Assembly: GCA_963675135.1 (NCBI GenBank)
Contig: OY776120.1
Span: forward strand, 55,734,063 to 55,798,062
Length of the DNA stretch: 64,000 nucleotides
Origin: Galeopsis tetrahit
Lineage: Eukaryota; Streptophyta; Magnoliopsida; Lamiales; Lamiaceae
Direction of reading: 5' to 3'
The position numbers and the translations under genes are program-made. Of this stretch, positions 10,233-21,042 are shown one piece after another (the first letter of the stretch is position 1; each line of letters starts with the position of its first letter). The notes below the pieces were generated by a model, which ran no database searches, had not been told where the DNA came from, and was given only the letters and a program-made list of their open reading frames with translations.

Positions 10233-11695
10233 TCACTTCTCTATCTGGAGCACCTTTAGGGGAGTAGGTTTTCTTTGGAAGGATAGGCGCATTCTCAGGA
10301 GTTTTGCACTCATCTTCTTCAGGCTTAGGGGACCCATGAGTTGGTGATATTCTTTGAGATTGAATATCAGGGGAGTTGGCTCCAGGGCTTTTGGACTTTG
10401 ATCTTGTCTTGGAGTTAGACCTACTTGCTTGTCTAATCTCCTTGAAAAACTCATTTTTCTGTTTTTCTTCCTCCATCAACTTCTTCTTTTCAAAAGTTTT
10501 GATGATCCTTCTTCTTCTTTCAGATCTTGTTGGTTTCTCAAGATAACTGAATTCAGTGAATGCTTCTGGTTGCAAGGGGACAATCACCCTGAACTCTTCA
10601 CTAGGTTCAGGAGGGTTGACCCCTTCTTCTTCTACTTTGTCAATTTCTTCAGAAGTGGTTCCCCCACTCTTGGATTGGCTTTCTGGTGAAGATTCACTGA
10701 GAATCTGCTTCATTCTCTTCATTTTGGGTTGGGGTTTGGTAGGTTGAGCTTTTCTTTTCCTTGGAGAAGATCTGGTAACACGTGCAACTGTCAAGGCTTG
10801 CTTGGCTGCAACACCTTGCTTCCTTTTCTCAGTTTTGGATGAGAGCTTTCTGAACATCACTTTCTGCTCTGGAAAGTGTTTGGGCTTGATTTGCAAATGG
10901 GTGTAGTGGGAAAATCTTTCCAAGAGCAGGCTTGCTCTTGTGCAATATTGAATCTTCCCTTCCACCACCACCTTGTGATGAGCCCTTTCCTTAAACTTGA
11001 ATTTTCATTCATCATTTTTCCCAATTCCTGAATGGCTTAATAAACTTTTTACCACAATTTTTTCCCAATTCTTGAATTTTCATTCATCATTTTTCAGCAG
11101 AGTCAATGATAGCTGCAATCACTCTTAATTTGGACATACTAATTTGCTCCACAATTCCTGAATGGCTTAATAAACTTTTTACCACAATATCAAACAAGTG
11201 CTCATACCTTGTTTTCAAGGTTTTCTTGTGTTGGGCACTGGCTAGCTTCTGAGGCACAATCATCCAATCATTTGAGAGCTCCTGTTCTTCTCCGTCTCTA
11301 TAGAACTCAGGATCATTTCCTTTAGAGGGTAATCCAAAACTGGAATCCAAATCTTCTAATGTGAAGATAATGGTGTGTTGTGATTCCTCTTCTTCACCTT
11401 CTTCTGCATAAGTGAGCTTTGTGTAGACATCTCCTTTCTTGCCTTTCCATCTGAGATAGGAAAAGAACTCTGCCATGTAGGGGTTGAGGCAAGAATCAGG
11501 TTTGGTGCCAAAGAACTGCTCGAGCCCTGCATCTCTCAGCCATTGAAGAACTGGATGGACTTCTTCATTTGGGCTATCAAAAGCAACTATCTTTTCAAAC
11601 CACAGAGAGTTTGCATTACTGAGATATGTTAAATCAATATCCAGTGATGGATCATTGAAGTTTACTAGTTCCTCTCTTTTCAGTTTGGGAGCCAT
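10233..11695 (-). pseudogene. Extra (env-position) ORF of Sirevirus element C, N-terminal part
   Basis: The ORF starts MAPKLKREELVNF at 11695 and is colinear with the element B extra ORF (MAPKVRQEMIVDF at 47512). Shared blocks include YMAEFF, GLPS, YCTRASLL and ERFSHYT. It is interrupted at about 10970-11090 by a local rearrangement with stops, resumes as the 271-aa frame 10971-10156, and is cut at 10232 by the Tat LTR; the last 25 residues of that frame are LTR sequence. The position downstream of pol is that of the Sirevirus env-like gene. I see no signal peptide or membrane segment. The distal part is highly charged (Lys/Glu/Ser). Function unknown. Confidence 0.8.
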
Positions 11696-11807
11696 GGATG
11701 TTTGAAAGTTTTTGGTAGGGATGGTTTGAAAGCTTGAGGGTTTTCAGAATTTTGCTTAAGGGTTTTGGAAAAATTTGTGCGTAAGAATGGTTGTAAAAAC
11801 TAAAGGT

Positions 11808-11840
11808 TTATATATTCCAGTGGTTTGATTAACCGTTGGA
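11808..11840 (-). promoter_or_regulatory. Candidate internal promoter of the extra ORF (element C): TATA box and MSA site
   Basis: On the element strand TATATAAA (11815-11808) lies about 115 bp before the ATG at 11695. TCCAACGGTTA (11840-11830), a perfect match to the MSA consensus YCYAACGGYYA, lies 14 bp further upstream. The spacing to the ATG is like that in element A (38173-38180). Confidence 0.5.
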
Positions 11841-12384
11841 CAATAGCATTAAGGGGTGGACAAATCACTAGGCAAAATGGATAAAGTGGGATAGTGGGCT
11901 TAGGAACGGTTAAATGTGGGCATTAAGATAATCAATGGCTTTGATGAGAGACTCAGTAATTAATGCAATCTTTTAAAGGATTTTGCATTAAATGCTGGAA
12001 TGACCAATTGGGGGAAAAAACTTGAATACCTCACGCCATCCTAAAAATAGACTACTCTTTGCGCAAGAATTCCCTTAAATGTCTAATCAATGCTAAAAAT
12101 AGCACTTATCACCTTATAAGTTTGGACAAATGTCCTGATAAGTGATTTAACCTTTATTTTAGTCAAAAGATCCGACCAAAATGCCTGAGTGGGTCCCAAG
12201 ATTGCCGACTGGGTCCCACATGGTCAATCATCCTGACCAACAGTGCTAAAAGATATGTATACAAGTCTACTGAAATCTTCTTTCATGCAGAAAGTTTCTG
12301 TGAGTTTGGTCAACTCTGCTGAAGTTCAAATTTGTGAGCTTCCCTCTTCATTGGTGCTTCCTTCTTCATTTTTCCATCTTTCCA
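11841..12384 (-). other. Spacer between pol and extra ORF of element C
   Basis: No open frame. It corresponds in position to 46850-47270 of element B. It contains AT-rich non-coding sequence. Confidence 0.5.
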
Positions 12385-13844
12385 GGATCTAGTAAGCCCA
12401 ACTCTGCTGATAGCTCCAGAAATCTTGCTTCAGCTAATGGTTTGGTCAAAATGTCAGTTTTTTACTTATCAGTGTGGATTTTGACAAATTTAATATCCTT
12501 TTTCTCAACATGATCCCTTATGAAGTGATGCTTGATATCAACATGTTTGCATCTTTTGTGAAGCACTGGATTTTGTGAAATAGCAATTGCACTATTGATG
12601 TCACAAAATATAGGAACTTCATTTGTGATAACTTTGTAATCTCTCAGTTGTTGTCTAAGCCAAAGTATCTGAGCACAACAACTTCCAACTGCTACATATT
12701 CTGCCTTAGTTGTTGATGTTGCAACTGTATTCTGCTTCTTTGAGAACCATGAGATCAGTTTGCTACCCAGAAATTGACATGTTCCAGAAGTGGATTTTCT
12801 GTCAATTCTGCAGCCTCCATAATCAGCATCTGAATATCCAGTGAGCTCAATGTTGTCATCAGCTGGATACCATCATCCAAGATTCTTAGTTCCTTTGAGA
12901 TATCTTAGGATTCTCTTGGCAACTTCTAGATGGCTCTTCTTTGGATTTGCTTGAAATCTGGCACACGCTCCAACTACAAATGTGATATCAGGCCTACTTG
13001 CAGTGAGATATAGAAGGGATCCAATGATGCCTGTATATTCAGTGGAGTTGGTAGATACTCCACTTTCATCAGGATCCATCTTCCAATTGGTGTTCATAGG
13101 AATCCTGACTGGTTTGCTTGTTGCACATCCAAATTTCTTGATCATGTCCCTTGTATACTTGACTTGGTTGATGAAAATTCCTTTCTTTGATTGGGTGACT
13201 TGAAGTCCCAAAAAGAAATTCATCAATCCCATCATGGACATCTCAAATTTGCTTTGCATGAGTTTTGAGAATTTCTCACACAACTTTTCATTTGGAGATC
13301 CAAATATAATGTCATCCACATAGATTTGGACTAACAAGATATCATCTCTTTCACTGATTCTGAACAAGGTTCTGTCAACAGTGCCTTTAACAAAACCATG
13401 ATCTAGAAGAAACTGTGATGAGGTGTCATACCAACCTCTTAGAGCTTGCTTCAAACGATATATGGCTTTCTTTAATCTGTACACATTGTCTCCTTCTTCA
13501 AAGCCTGGGGGCTGCTCTACATATACTTCCTCTTTCAGCACCCCATTGAGAAATACACTCTTCACATCCATTTGATACACCTTGAATCTCATGTGAGCTG
13601 CATAGGCCAAGAAGAGTCTGATTGCTTCAAGTCTGGCCACTGGTGCAAATGTCTCATCATAATCAATCCCTTCAGATTGACAGTATCCTTTAGCCACCAG
13701 TCTTGCTTTGTTTCTCACAATGATTTCATTTTCATTTTTCTTATTTTTTAACACCCATATGGTTCCAATGACATCTTGATGAGTTGGCCTATCCACCAGC
13801 TCCCATACTTCATTTCTGGTGAACTGATTCAGCTCTTCCTGCAT
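12385..13844 (-). pseudogene. Sirevirus (element C) reverse transcriptase and RNase H
   Basis: RT starts near MQEELNQFTRNEVWELV. It contains YQMDVKSVFLNG (motif A Asp), LKQALRGWYD and the catalytic YVDDIIFGS. A TGA codon at 12873-12875 (Leu in relatives) breaks the frame just before RNase H. RNase H continues in the same frame through GGCRIDRKSTSGTC and KHVDIKHHFIRDH to ADILTKPLAEARF-like sequence near 12,400. Minor frame damage is likely in the last part. RT copies the element RNA; RNase H removes the template. Confidence 0.88.
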
Positions 13845-14509
13845 GGCAATGATCTAGTTGGTGTCTTGAAGTGCTTCCTCAATATCTTTTGGTTCCTGCT
13901 CTGAAAGGAAACAACAAAGCAAGACACTTTCTTCATGAAATATTCTAGTTTTGATCCCTTCACTTGGATTTCCAAGTAACAGGATAGTTGGGTGGTCATG
14001 CAACCAAGTCCTTCTAGACCTGATTCCTTTAGGAGGATTGTCCTCTTCTGAAGTTGGATCACTAGATTCATTAAATTCAGGGAAGTTAATTGAAGGATCA
14101 AGTCCAGGATCATATTCAGGGTTGTTGTCCTCAATGTCAGGAATATTGATATTTTCATTGGTTCCCCCTTAAATATTGGATCCATTTACAAACTCAGCAG
14201 AGCCTTCTTCTTCTTCGGTAGTTGTTACCTGGTTTTGAACTTGGATGGTGTCAGTCAGTTCAATTTCTCCTTCCGGCTGGTTGTCTCTTGGTTGATTGCC
14301 ATTAGGTATGTTGTCCAGGTTCTGATCTCCATTGAGTTCAGGCTGGGCAACATCTATAAACATTATTTCCTTGCTTTGAAGCCTCAATCTGGTTGTTCTT
14401 TGTGTTATCTCATCCGTATTCAGGTTCTATCCCTGAACTCAATAATAGATTCATCAAACACAACATTAGGTGTTTCTTCCACAACAAAGGTTTTACAATT
14501 GTAGACTCT
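13829..14509 (-). pseudogene. Integrase C-terminus and hinge of element C, frame-broken
   Basis: Two short frames (14387-14169, 14185-13829) cover the acidic, low-complexity hinge between integrase and RT. The same region is visible at 1-500 (element D) and 44722-45290 (element B). Frame changes at about 14180 and 14500 separate it from its neighbours. Confidence 0.7.
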
Positions 14510-15760
14510 CTAAGCTTTGCTGACTTGGGAATATCCAATAAATATTCCTTCATCAGCTTTGCAGTCAAAAGCTTTCAATTGCTCTTTCCCATTATTGTGA
14601 ATGAAACACTTGCAACCAAATATATGAAAATAAGCAACAGTGGGCAATCTACCTTTCCATAATTCATATGGAGTTTTACCTTGACCTTTTGTAATTAAGG
14701 ATCTGTTTTGAGCGTGGCATGCAGTGTTGATGGCTTCTACCCAGAACCTTTTTGGTAGTTTGGATTCAACAATCAATGTTCTTGTTGCTTCTTTTAAGGT
14801 TCTGTATCTCCTTTCAGCAACACCATTCTGTTGAGGAGTTCTTGCTGCAGAAGTCTCATGTGTGATGCCATTCTTGCTGTAGTACTCATTGATGTATGAG
14901 TTTATTAATTCAGTGCCTTTGTTTGATCTGATTTTGACAATGCTTAGGCCTTTTTCATTACTCAATCTCATCATCAACCCAGGTAGTTTGACTTGAGTCT
15001 CCTTTTTGTTCAGAAGAAACACCACCCAAGTGTACTTGGAAAAATCATCAACAACTACTAAAGCATATTTCCTTCCATTTATGCTTATTGGGATTATTGG
15101 AACAAATAAGTCCATGTGTAGTAGTTGGAGAACTCTCTCAGTGGATATGACAAGTTTTCCTTTAAATGATGCTTTGATTTGTTTTCCTTCCTGACATAGT
15201 TGGCACACATGTTCCTTGATGAACACTTGATTAGGCAGCCCTTTCACTAGAGAGTTTCTTGCAAGTTTGTTGATGGTTTTGAAATTCAGGTGGTTCAGTC
15301 TTTTGTGCCACGGCCAACTTTGTTCACTTGTACTTTTGGCAACAAGACAGACTGCTTCAGGGGTTTTGCTCCAATCTGCAAAATAAACATTTCCCTTTCT
15401 CACCCCTGTTAGTAGCACATGTTGTGTTGATTTGTCCTTAATAATGCATTCATTTGGTGCAAATTCAACACTATATCCTTTGTCACAGATTTGACTTATA
15501 GATAGCAAATTATATTTTAGGCCTAGAACATATGAAACATTAGTAATTTTTACACTACCAATGTTTAATGTACCATAACCTCTGGTGATTCCTTGAGAGC
15601 TATCTCCAAATGTTACTGAAGGACCATCCTTTTCAATAAAGTCTGAGAGAAGCTCCTTGTTTCCAGTCATGTGTCTTGAGCATCCACTGTCCAAGTACCA
15701 TGTTGTTCTTTTGTTCATGCTTCTCTTCTTCTTGTGGTCCTTGCTAACCTGCAAAGTCAA
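14510..15760 (-). pseudogene. Sirevirus (element C) protease, pre-integrase and integrase
   Basis: An uninterrupted 416-aa frame carries the protease motif WYLDSGCSRHMTG, the HHCC finger (WHKRLNHL ... VCQLCQEG) and the integrase core. The second catalytic Asp is replaced: IRSNKGTE here against IRSDKGTE in element D (GAC to AAC). The Glu motif TPQQNGVAERR is present. The open frame therefore gives a false impression of integrity; integrase should be catalytically dead. Downstream the frame is lost at about 14510. Confidence 0.9.
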
Positions 15761-16242
15761 ACTTTAGGTACCGTTTGAATGTTGGGTCCTAGGGGGTTAG
15801 CTGTACCTTTTGGAACCGAAATCATCTTAATTACTCTGATTGACTCAAAGTGACTGTCTTGGTTTTCATTTACATCTACATACATAGTCCTACCCTTGAA
15901 TGCCATAGGTGGTTTATGTGCATAAGTGTTAGTCTTATAAGCTTCAGGAGGATGAGTGAAATACTTTGGGACAGGTCTCCTGAAGTTACTTGACTTAGGT
16001 GCAGCTTGGTAAGGCCTATGTGGATAAGTACTTGGTTGGCCTTTTCCCTTTGGCATGAAGGGTCTAGGCTTCCTGAAACTGTTATACCTATCAGGACGGT
16101 TTGGCCTTGATCTATTCAGTTGAGGTTGCTTCATTTGAGTTGGCCTTTTTTGAACAGATTTTGGACAACTCCACTGATCAGTGTTCAAATAGGTTGGCCT
16201 TCCATTGGTTCTACCTTTCTGAACCTCATTCCTCTTGTACAC
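15757..16242 (-). pseudogene. Basic Gag-protease linker of element C
   Basis: 161-aa frame, colinear with 1536-2000 and 3843-4300 and retaining the SRPNRPDRY segment. It overlaps protease by four bases in another frame. It is rich in Lys, Arg, Pro and Asn. Confidence 0.7.
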
Positions 16243-16780
16243 AACATTCTTAACCTTTTCCTTAGGCTTTGATTTAGGAAGATTGTTTACTTGAGCAGGT
16301 ATAAGAGTTTATTTGCCCTTATCCTTGATCAGTGGCTGATTTACTTCCATTTCATTCTCTTTTAGTTGTGCCACTGACCTTACAAATGTCCTCTTAGTGT
16401 TACTAGTTGTGCCACTGACCTTACAAATGTCCTCTTAGTGTTACTAGTTGTGCCACTGCATCTGGAATTGTCTGGTACAAAGTATTCATGGCAATGTAGT
16501 TCAGGTTGTGCCTTTTTCTCTCTTCTGCAGTTAAGTCATCTTCATCCTTTGGCAGTAACTCCCTCAAGTCTACTTTCTGAGCATTAGTGACTTTGGGGTT
16601 TGGCTTGGTGAAGGTGAAAGTCCCTCTGGTGATGACTTTGAGCATTTCATCATGCTAGCAGACAAGATGTGCTCTCATTCTAATCTTCCAGAAATCATAG
16701 TTCTCAATTGAGAACACTGGCAGTTTGTGATTAGAAATGTGATTCACTTGGTTGGGACCCATGTTGTTGATGGTCTCAAC
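16243..16780 (-). pseudogene. Sirevirus (element C) Gag, truncated and split by the hAT insertion
   Basis: The 5' end of gag lies outside the hAT (ATG at about 20229, MANNAVPGDS). After the hAT the frame resumes at 16780 with KLPVFSIENYDFWKIRM, meets an amber stop at 16655-16657, and continues MLKVITRGTFTF ... DLRELLPKDEDDLT. At about 16458 it jumps to sequence from the far end of Gag, so the UBN2 C-terminal half, zinc knuckle and coiled coil are all deleted. A 45-bp tandem duplication (about 16365-16455) marks the join. This Gag cannot assemble or bind RNA normally. Confidence 0.8.
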
Positions 16781-16789
16781 TAGGGGTGT

Positions 16790-16950
16790 GCACCGGTCCA
16801 GAACCGGACCGGACCGGGACCGGTTTAGACCGGGACCAGAATATTAAAATTTTACGGACCAAGGACCGGACCAGAATGTAAACGATCCAGACCGGATCGG
16901 ACCGGTAAAATTCGGTCTGGTCCGGGTTTGGACCGTTTCAGACCGATTTT
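16790..16950. repeat. Left subterminal CCGG-rich motif cluster of the hAT
   Basis: Many direct and inverted copies of ACCGGACCGG and GGTCCGG-like motifs occur here, mirrored at 20035-20175. Subterminal repeats of this kind are where hAT transposases such as Ac bind. The role here is inferred from position. Confidence 0.7.
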
Positions 16951-17605
16951 TTTTTTATTTTAATAATTCCTTAGTCTATGCGAAGAAGTGGAAAGTGGAT
17001 CACATTTTTTTGAAGATCTAGAAATTTCTTCATATTTACCTTTATAATAAATTCATTTTCAATATCCTAAAGAATAAGTTATGCCCTTAGATCAAGTTGA
17101 TCACAATTGTGCAAGAATATATATATACTTGAAAACTTAATTTATAGCAAAACCATGTTCATAGGAATTAAAATTCAAGTCCAAAATGAAAAAGCAGTAG
17201 TCCAAAATGAAAAAGCAGTAGTTCAAAATGAAACGATGCACAAATTTAAGGGTCTACAATGTATATAACATTGTCTTCATCGTCTAATGTAGTCTTCATC
17301 AAATCTGTAATAACATATAAAGATGTTAAATTTTTTAAATGGGTACAACTAATAAATAAACATGCTGAAAAATATTTGATAAGTATAAACCATTACCATT
17401 ATCAATTTCTTCTATCTCATGCAAATCGCGTAAATTATCTTCCATGTCACGTAAATCCTTGCCCGGTGCTCCTTTTGCACGAACCCAATCTTGTGTACAA
17501 ATAAGTGCTTGCACAGTGTATTATTCTCACATGAAAAAATAAATAAATTAGATATATTGTATTGTGAAATAAAACAAAAAATTTTGAATGAAAAGTAAAA
17601 AGAAA

Positions 17606-19511
17606 CTAAGTTGAAAATATTATCAGTGGATTCAAAGAACTTCTAAAAGAATCAAGATGACGACCTCCCGTACTAAACGCAGATTCAGAGGCAACTGTAG
17701 ATAATGGAATAGCAAGTATATCCCGTGCCATACGTGAAACAATCAGATATCGATGATCATTAATAGCCCACCAAGAGAGTGCATCCAACTCATTTTCATC
17801 ATCCCCTAATATTTCATCCAAATACCTTTCAAAATCACTTCTTACATGTCCACTTGATCCTTTCAACCTTTTAAGCTCTGTCTTGTAGACTTCTCACATA
17901 GATTATGTCATCTCCCATTCCATCTCCACTCCCAGTTACATCATCAACACAAATTAAATCAACATTTTGGCCACTTTGAGGAGTCAAATGAGAGTACATA
18001 TGTCTATACTCATCAAACAAAGCATAAGCATGGTTTTTCACTTTAGCAGTCAATCTCATACCCTCTTCATTTCCATACATGTCCGTGAGAGTCAATTCAA
18101 CAGCATCAAGTTTGGATTGTGGATCAAGAACAACAGCAATATAAACCATTATGTTCATTTTATCAACATCGCCCCAATACTTATCATACTTCATCCTCAT
18201 ATTAGCTGCCATATTTTGAAATTCTAACTCAAAGTTCCTCTCCCACTTATTCAACATATCAAGAGTAGCCGCAATTCCCAAAAATCCATTGTTACTAGTT
18301 ACATAAGAAGTACCAGAAATACGACGAGTTAATGAGTAGAATCCTTTCAAAAACACAACTAACCTCTTCACGGTACACCAATCATCATCATGAGGAGGCT
18401 TTTCATCGTTTGGAACATCTCTTCCATCAGGCAAATTCACACCACTAAAAATACGCTGAAATTTACAAGCAGTGTCCAACATAACATAGGTGGAATTCCA
18501 ACGAGTAGGACAATCAAGGGATAAAAGAGATTTGGAATCTAAATTAGCTTTCTCGACAAGCTCTTTAAATCTATGCAATCTTGCTGGAGAATTCCTAACA
18601 TATTTCACAGCAGTTCTAACCCTATTAATGGAAACACAATGCTCTTTAATGCCATCCCAAACAATAAGATTAATGATATGAGCCACGCATCTAATGTGTA
18701 GAAATTTCTCATCACTAATACATCCTGTGCGTTGAACCATCCTTCTCAAATAGCCACATGTAACATCATTAGAGCTAACATTATCAACCGTTACAGTAAA
18801 GAGTTTATCTTCAATGCCCCAAGATTCTAAACAGGACTCAACTGCTTTACCTATAGCTTCACCCTTATGACTAGAGATTGGACAAAAGTTTATTATTCTC
18901 TTTTGAAGTTTCCATTCACTATCAATGAAGTGAGCTGTGAGACACATGTAATTTATTCTTTGAATAGATGTCCAAGTATCCGTTGTCACACATACTCTTT
19001 GGCATGAATTTCTAAAAAATCCTTTCAATTCAACATGCCTAAAGGGTAATTCATCCACTACAATGTGATAAATAACTGCTTCTCTAACATCTTTTAAATT
19101 CACAGTCCCAAATTTTAATTTACCCTCTGTCTCTTCACCATCCCCAGGTTTAAAAACCAACTCAGATTGTTTCCCCTTACCGTTATTAGCAGGATTGCGA
19201 TTACATTTATCAGAATGCTGCTTCACATTTTTTATTCCATTTACATTAGAATCAGCGGCAAAAGTAGAGTCACAAAACTTACATTCAGCTCGAAGAACAC
19301 TTTTATCATCCAAATACTCCATAAAGTTTTGCCAACCAGCTGCTCTTCTTTTGCCCTTTCTATTGATGTACTTTCGTCCCTCTGTTAGTGTCTTACTCGG
19401 GGGTAGGGACTTGCGCAACTCTTCGAGTTCTTCATTAGTAAGGGCATCAGCCGATTGATCAGAAAATACCGGTATTCTTTTTGATTGAGATTGTGACTGA
19501 GTACTATCCAT
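17606..19511 (-). pseudogene. hAT transposase (zf-BED, RICESLEEPER-like) with one frameshift
   Basis: The main frame (546 aa, ATG at 19511) has an N-terminal BED zinc finger (GWQNFMEYL ... CKFCDSTF ... HSDKC) and the hAT catalytic Asp motifs in VTTDTWTS and TVTVDNVSSND. A helical middle region follows. The C-terminal hAT dimerisation domain (YLDEIL ... WWAINDHRY ... PLSTVASESAFSTGGR) is in another frame at 17866-17606. A single-base-type frameshift near 17880-17905 separates the two. Otherwise the gene is long and well conserved, so loss of activity is recent or the copy relies on others. It cuts and pastes the element using its TIRs. Confidence 0.9.
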
Positions 19512-20034
19512 CTAAAATTTTGAAACAAGAAATTAAAAATAATTATTACGATTATAAGTATAGAGTAAAATAGGTTAAACCTTCTCAATAACTCAAGAAA
19601 ACTTATATTGCAAGAAGATTGGGTGGAGTATTCCGTTGTGCCACCTCTATTACCATCTCATAATGTCGGTGAGTCACAAGTCACAACTACGACAATCAAA
19701 CACTCACACTTTTACACAAACAATTGCAAGGTGGACGCCCACTGGCCGAGCTGAACGCAAAGAGTGGGACAAACAATTGCAAGGTGGACGCAGGTCGACG
19801 GGCGGTGGCCACTGGCCGAGCTGAACACAAAGAACCGAGCTGAACGTAAAGAGTGGGAGTGGAGATTGGAGAAGGGTTGTCGCCTTGTCGGTTGGGTGAG
19901 CGCCGTTTCAGATTCAGATAAAAGTTGAAGAATTTTGAGAATGGTAAAAAAGGGGAATTAGCCAATTAGGTTTAAGAAAGTGGAAGAGGAATGGGATTTG
20001 TAATTTCTAAAATTCAAATAAAAAAAAATTGTAA

Positions 20035-20175
20035 ATCCGGGTTTCCGGTCCTGGACCAGTAAATTCCAGTTTTAGACCGGACCGGAACCCGGAATCCTAA
20101 AAAATTTCGGACCGAGGACCGGACCGGAATCTAACCAGTCCGTCCGATTCCGGTCTTTTTTCCGGTCCGGTTTTA
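20035..20175. repeat. Right subterminal CCGG-rich motif cluster of the hAT
   Basis: Mirror image of the left cluster, with repeated GGACCGG/CCGGTCC motifs just inside the right TIR. Together with 16790-16950 it frames the transposon. Confidence 0.7.
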
Positions 20176-20190
20176 TTTTGCACACTCCTA

Positions 20191-20230
20191 GTCTCAACAG
20201 AATCTCCTGGAACTGCATTGTTTGCCATCT
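20191..20230 (-). pseudogene. First codons of element C gag, right of the hAT
   Basis: On the minus strand an ATG at about 20229 begins MANNAVPGDSVET; the last codons are the target duplication and continue at 16780. The start lies about 125 bp downstream of the primer binding site, which is normal for this family. Bases 20231-20354 are the leader and hold no ORF. Confidence 0.65.
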
Positions 20231-20354
20231 CAATAAAATAGGGTTAGATAAACACACTAATGTTTTTCAGAAAATGGATCAGTTCAGTGACCACAGAATT
20301 TATGAGTTTTTGAAAATCAGTTGGATTTTCAGAAGCAGTGGTCTTTGAACCCCT

Positions 20355-20366
20355 GCTCTGATACCA
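20355..20366 (-). promoter_or_regulatory. Primer binding site of Sirevirus C (initiator tRNA-Met)
   Basis: On the element strand TGGTATCAGAGC begins two bases after the LTR end. It is complementary to the 3' end of plant initiator methionine tRNA, the standard copia primer. It proves that element C runs right to left from here. Confidence 0.9.
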
Positions 20367-21042
20367 CTTGTTGGTCCTGAGTGGAGTATGATACAAGTGT
20401 ATGTGGGGGATGCACTTGTGTATGCAAATTCTTTCTTTTAAAACAATTTAACCTTATGAGGAAAGTTGTCTAACACCTGTTCTGAATGAATAACTTTGAT
20501 AGATACTCACTCTACTGAAAACTATGAAGTGTTCAGTTGAATAACTATCTAAAAAAGGTTGTTAAGCGTGGAATATGGTTGGCCTTTTCTTTGAAAGAAT
20601 ACTCCAAGTTGATTTTCTGAAAAACCAGTTTATCAGGGACTTTGTCCAAAAACTGTTTTGCTTAGTTTTGCTGAACTTAACTCTTTAAATTAATCTTTGT
20701 AAGTAATATGAGTTAGAAAGCAATACAGAGAGTAAATAACACAACAATTTATAGTGGTTTAGAGGCTCAAGCTCCTACATCCACTTTCCATAATTGAACA
20801 GGATAATTCCTTAACACCTGTAATTAGCTTGTTTTATAGTGCCAAAGTGCATTGATCAACAACACTATCTTAGTTCTTTGATCCCTAGGATAGTCTGAGT
20901 CTTAGTGCTCAATCTCTTGAGTTAAGACTGTTTTCACTCTTCACAGTCCTTAACTCCTCACTTTTACAACAAACTCTACTTTACTTATGAGGTAAGGGTT
21001 TGAGTTTTGGTTCCAACTAATTGAGATATCCTTTACAATAAG

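Larger units (their letters stand above)
16781..20190 (-). mobile_element. hAT DNA transposon, 3.41 kb, with 8-bp target duplication
   Basis: The termini are TAGGGGTGTGCA at the left and the inverse of TAGGAGTGTGCA at the right (11 of 12 match). Both sides are flanked by the perfect 8-bp duplication GTCTCAAC (16773-16780 and 20191-20198). An 8-bp TSD and short TIRs are diagnostic of hAT. The subterminal 130 bp at each end are packed with GGTCCGG/CCGGACC motifs. The element sits in the gag gene of Sirevirus C. It carries one transposase gene on the minus strand. Confidence 0.95.

Noticed and set aside
17259..17504. 81-aa plus-strand ORF in the hAT element as a second transposon gene
   Set aside because: AT-rich chance frame downstream of the transposase, no recognisable domain.
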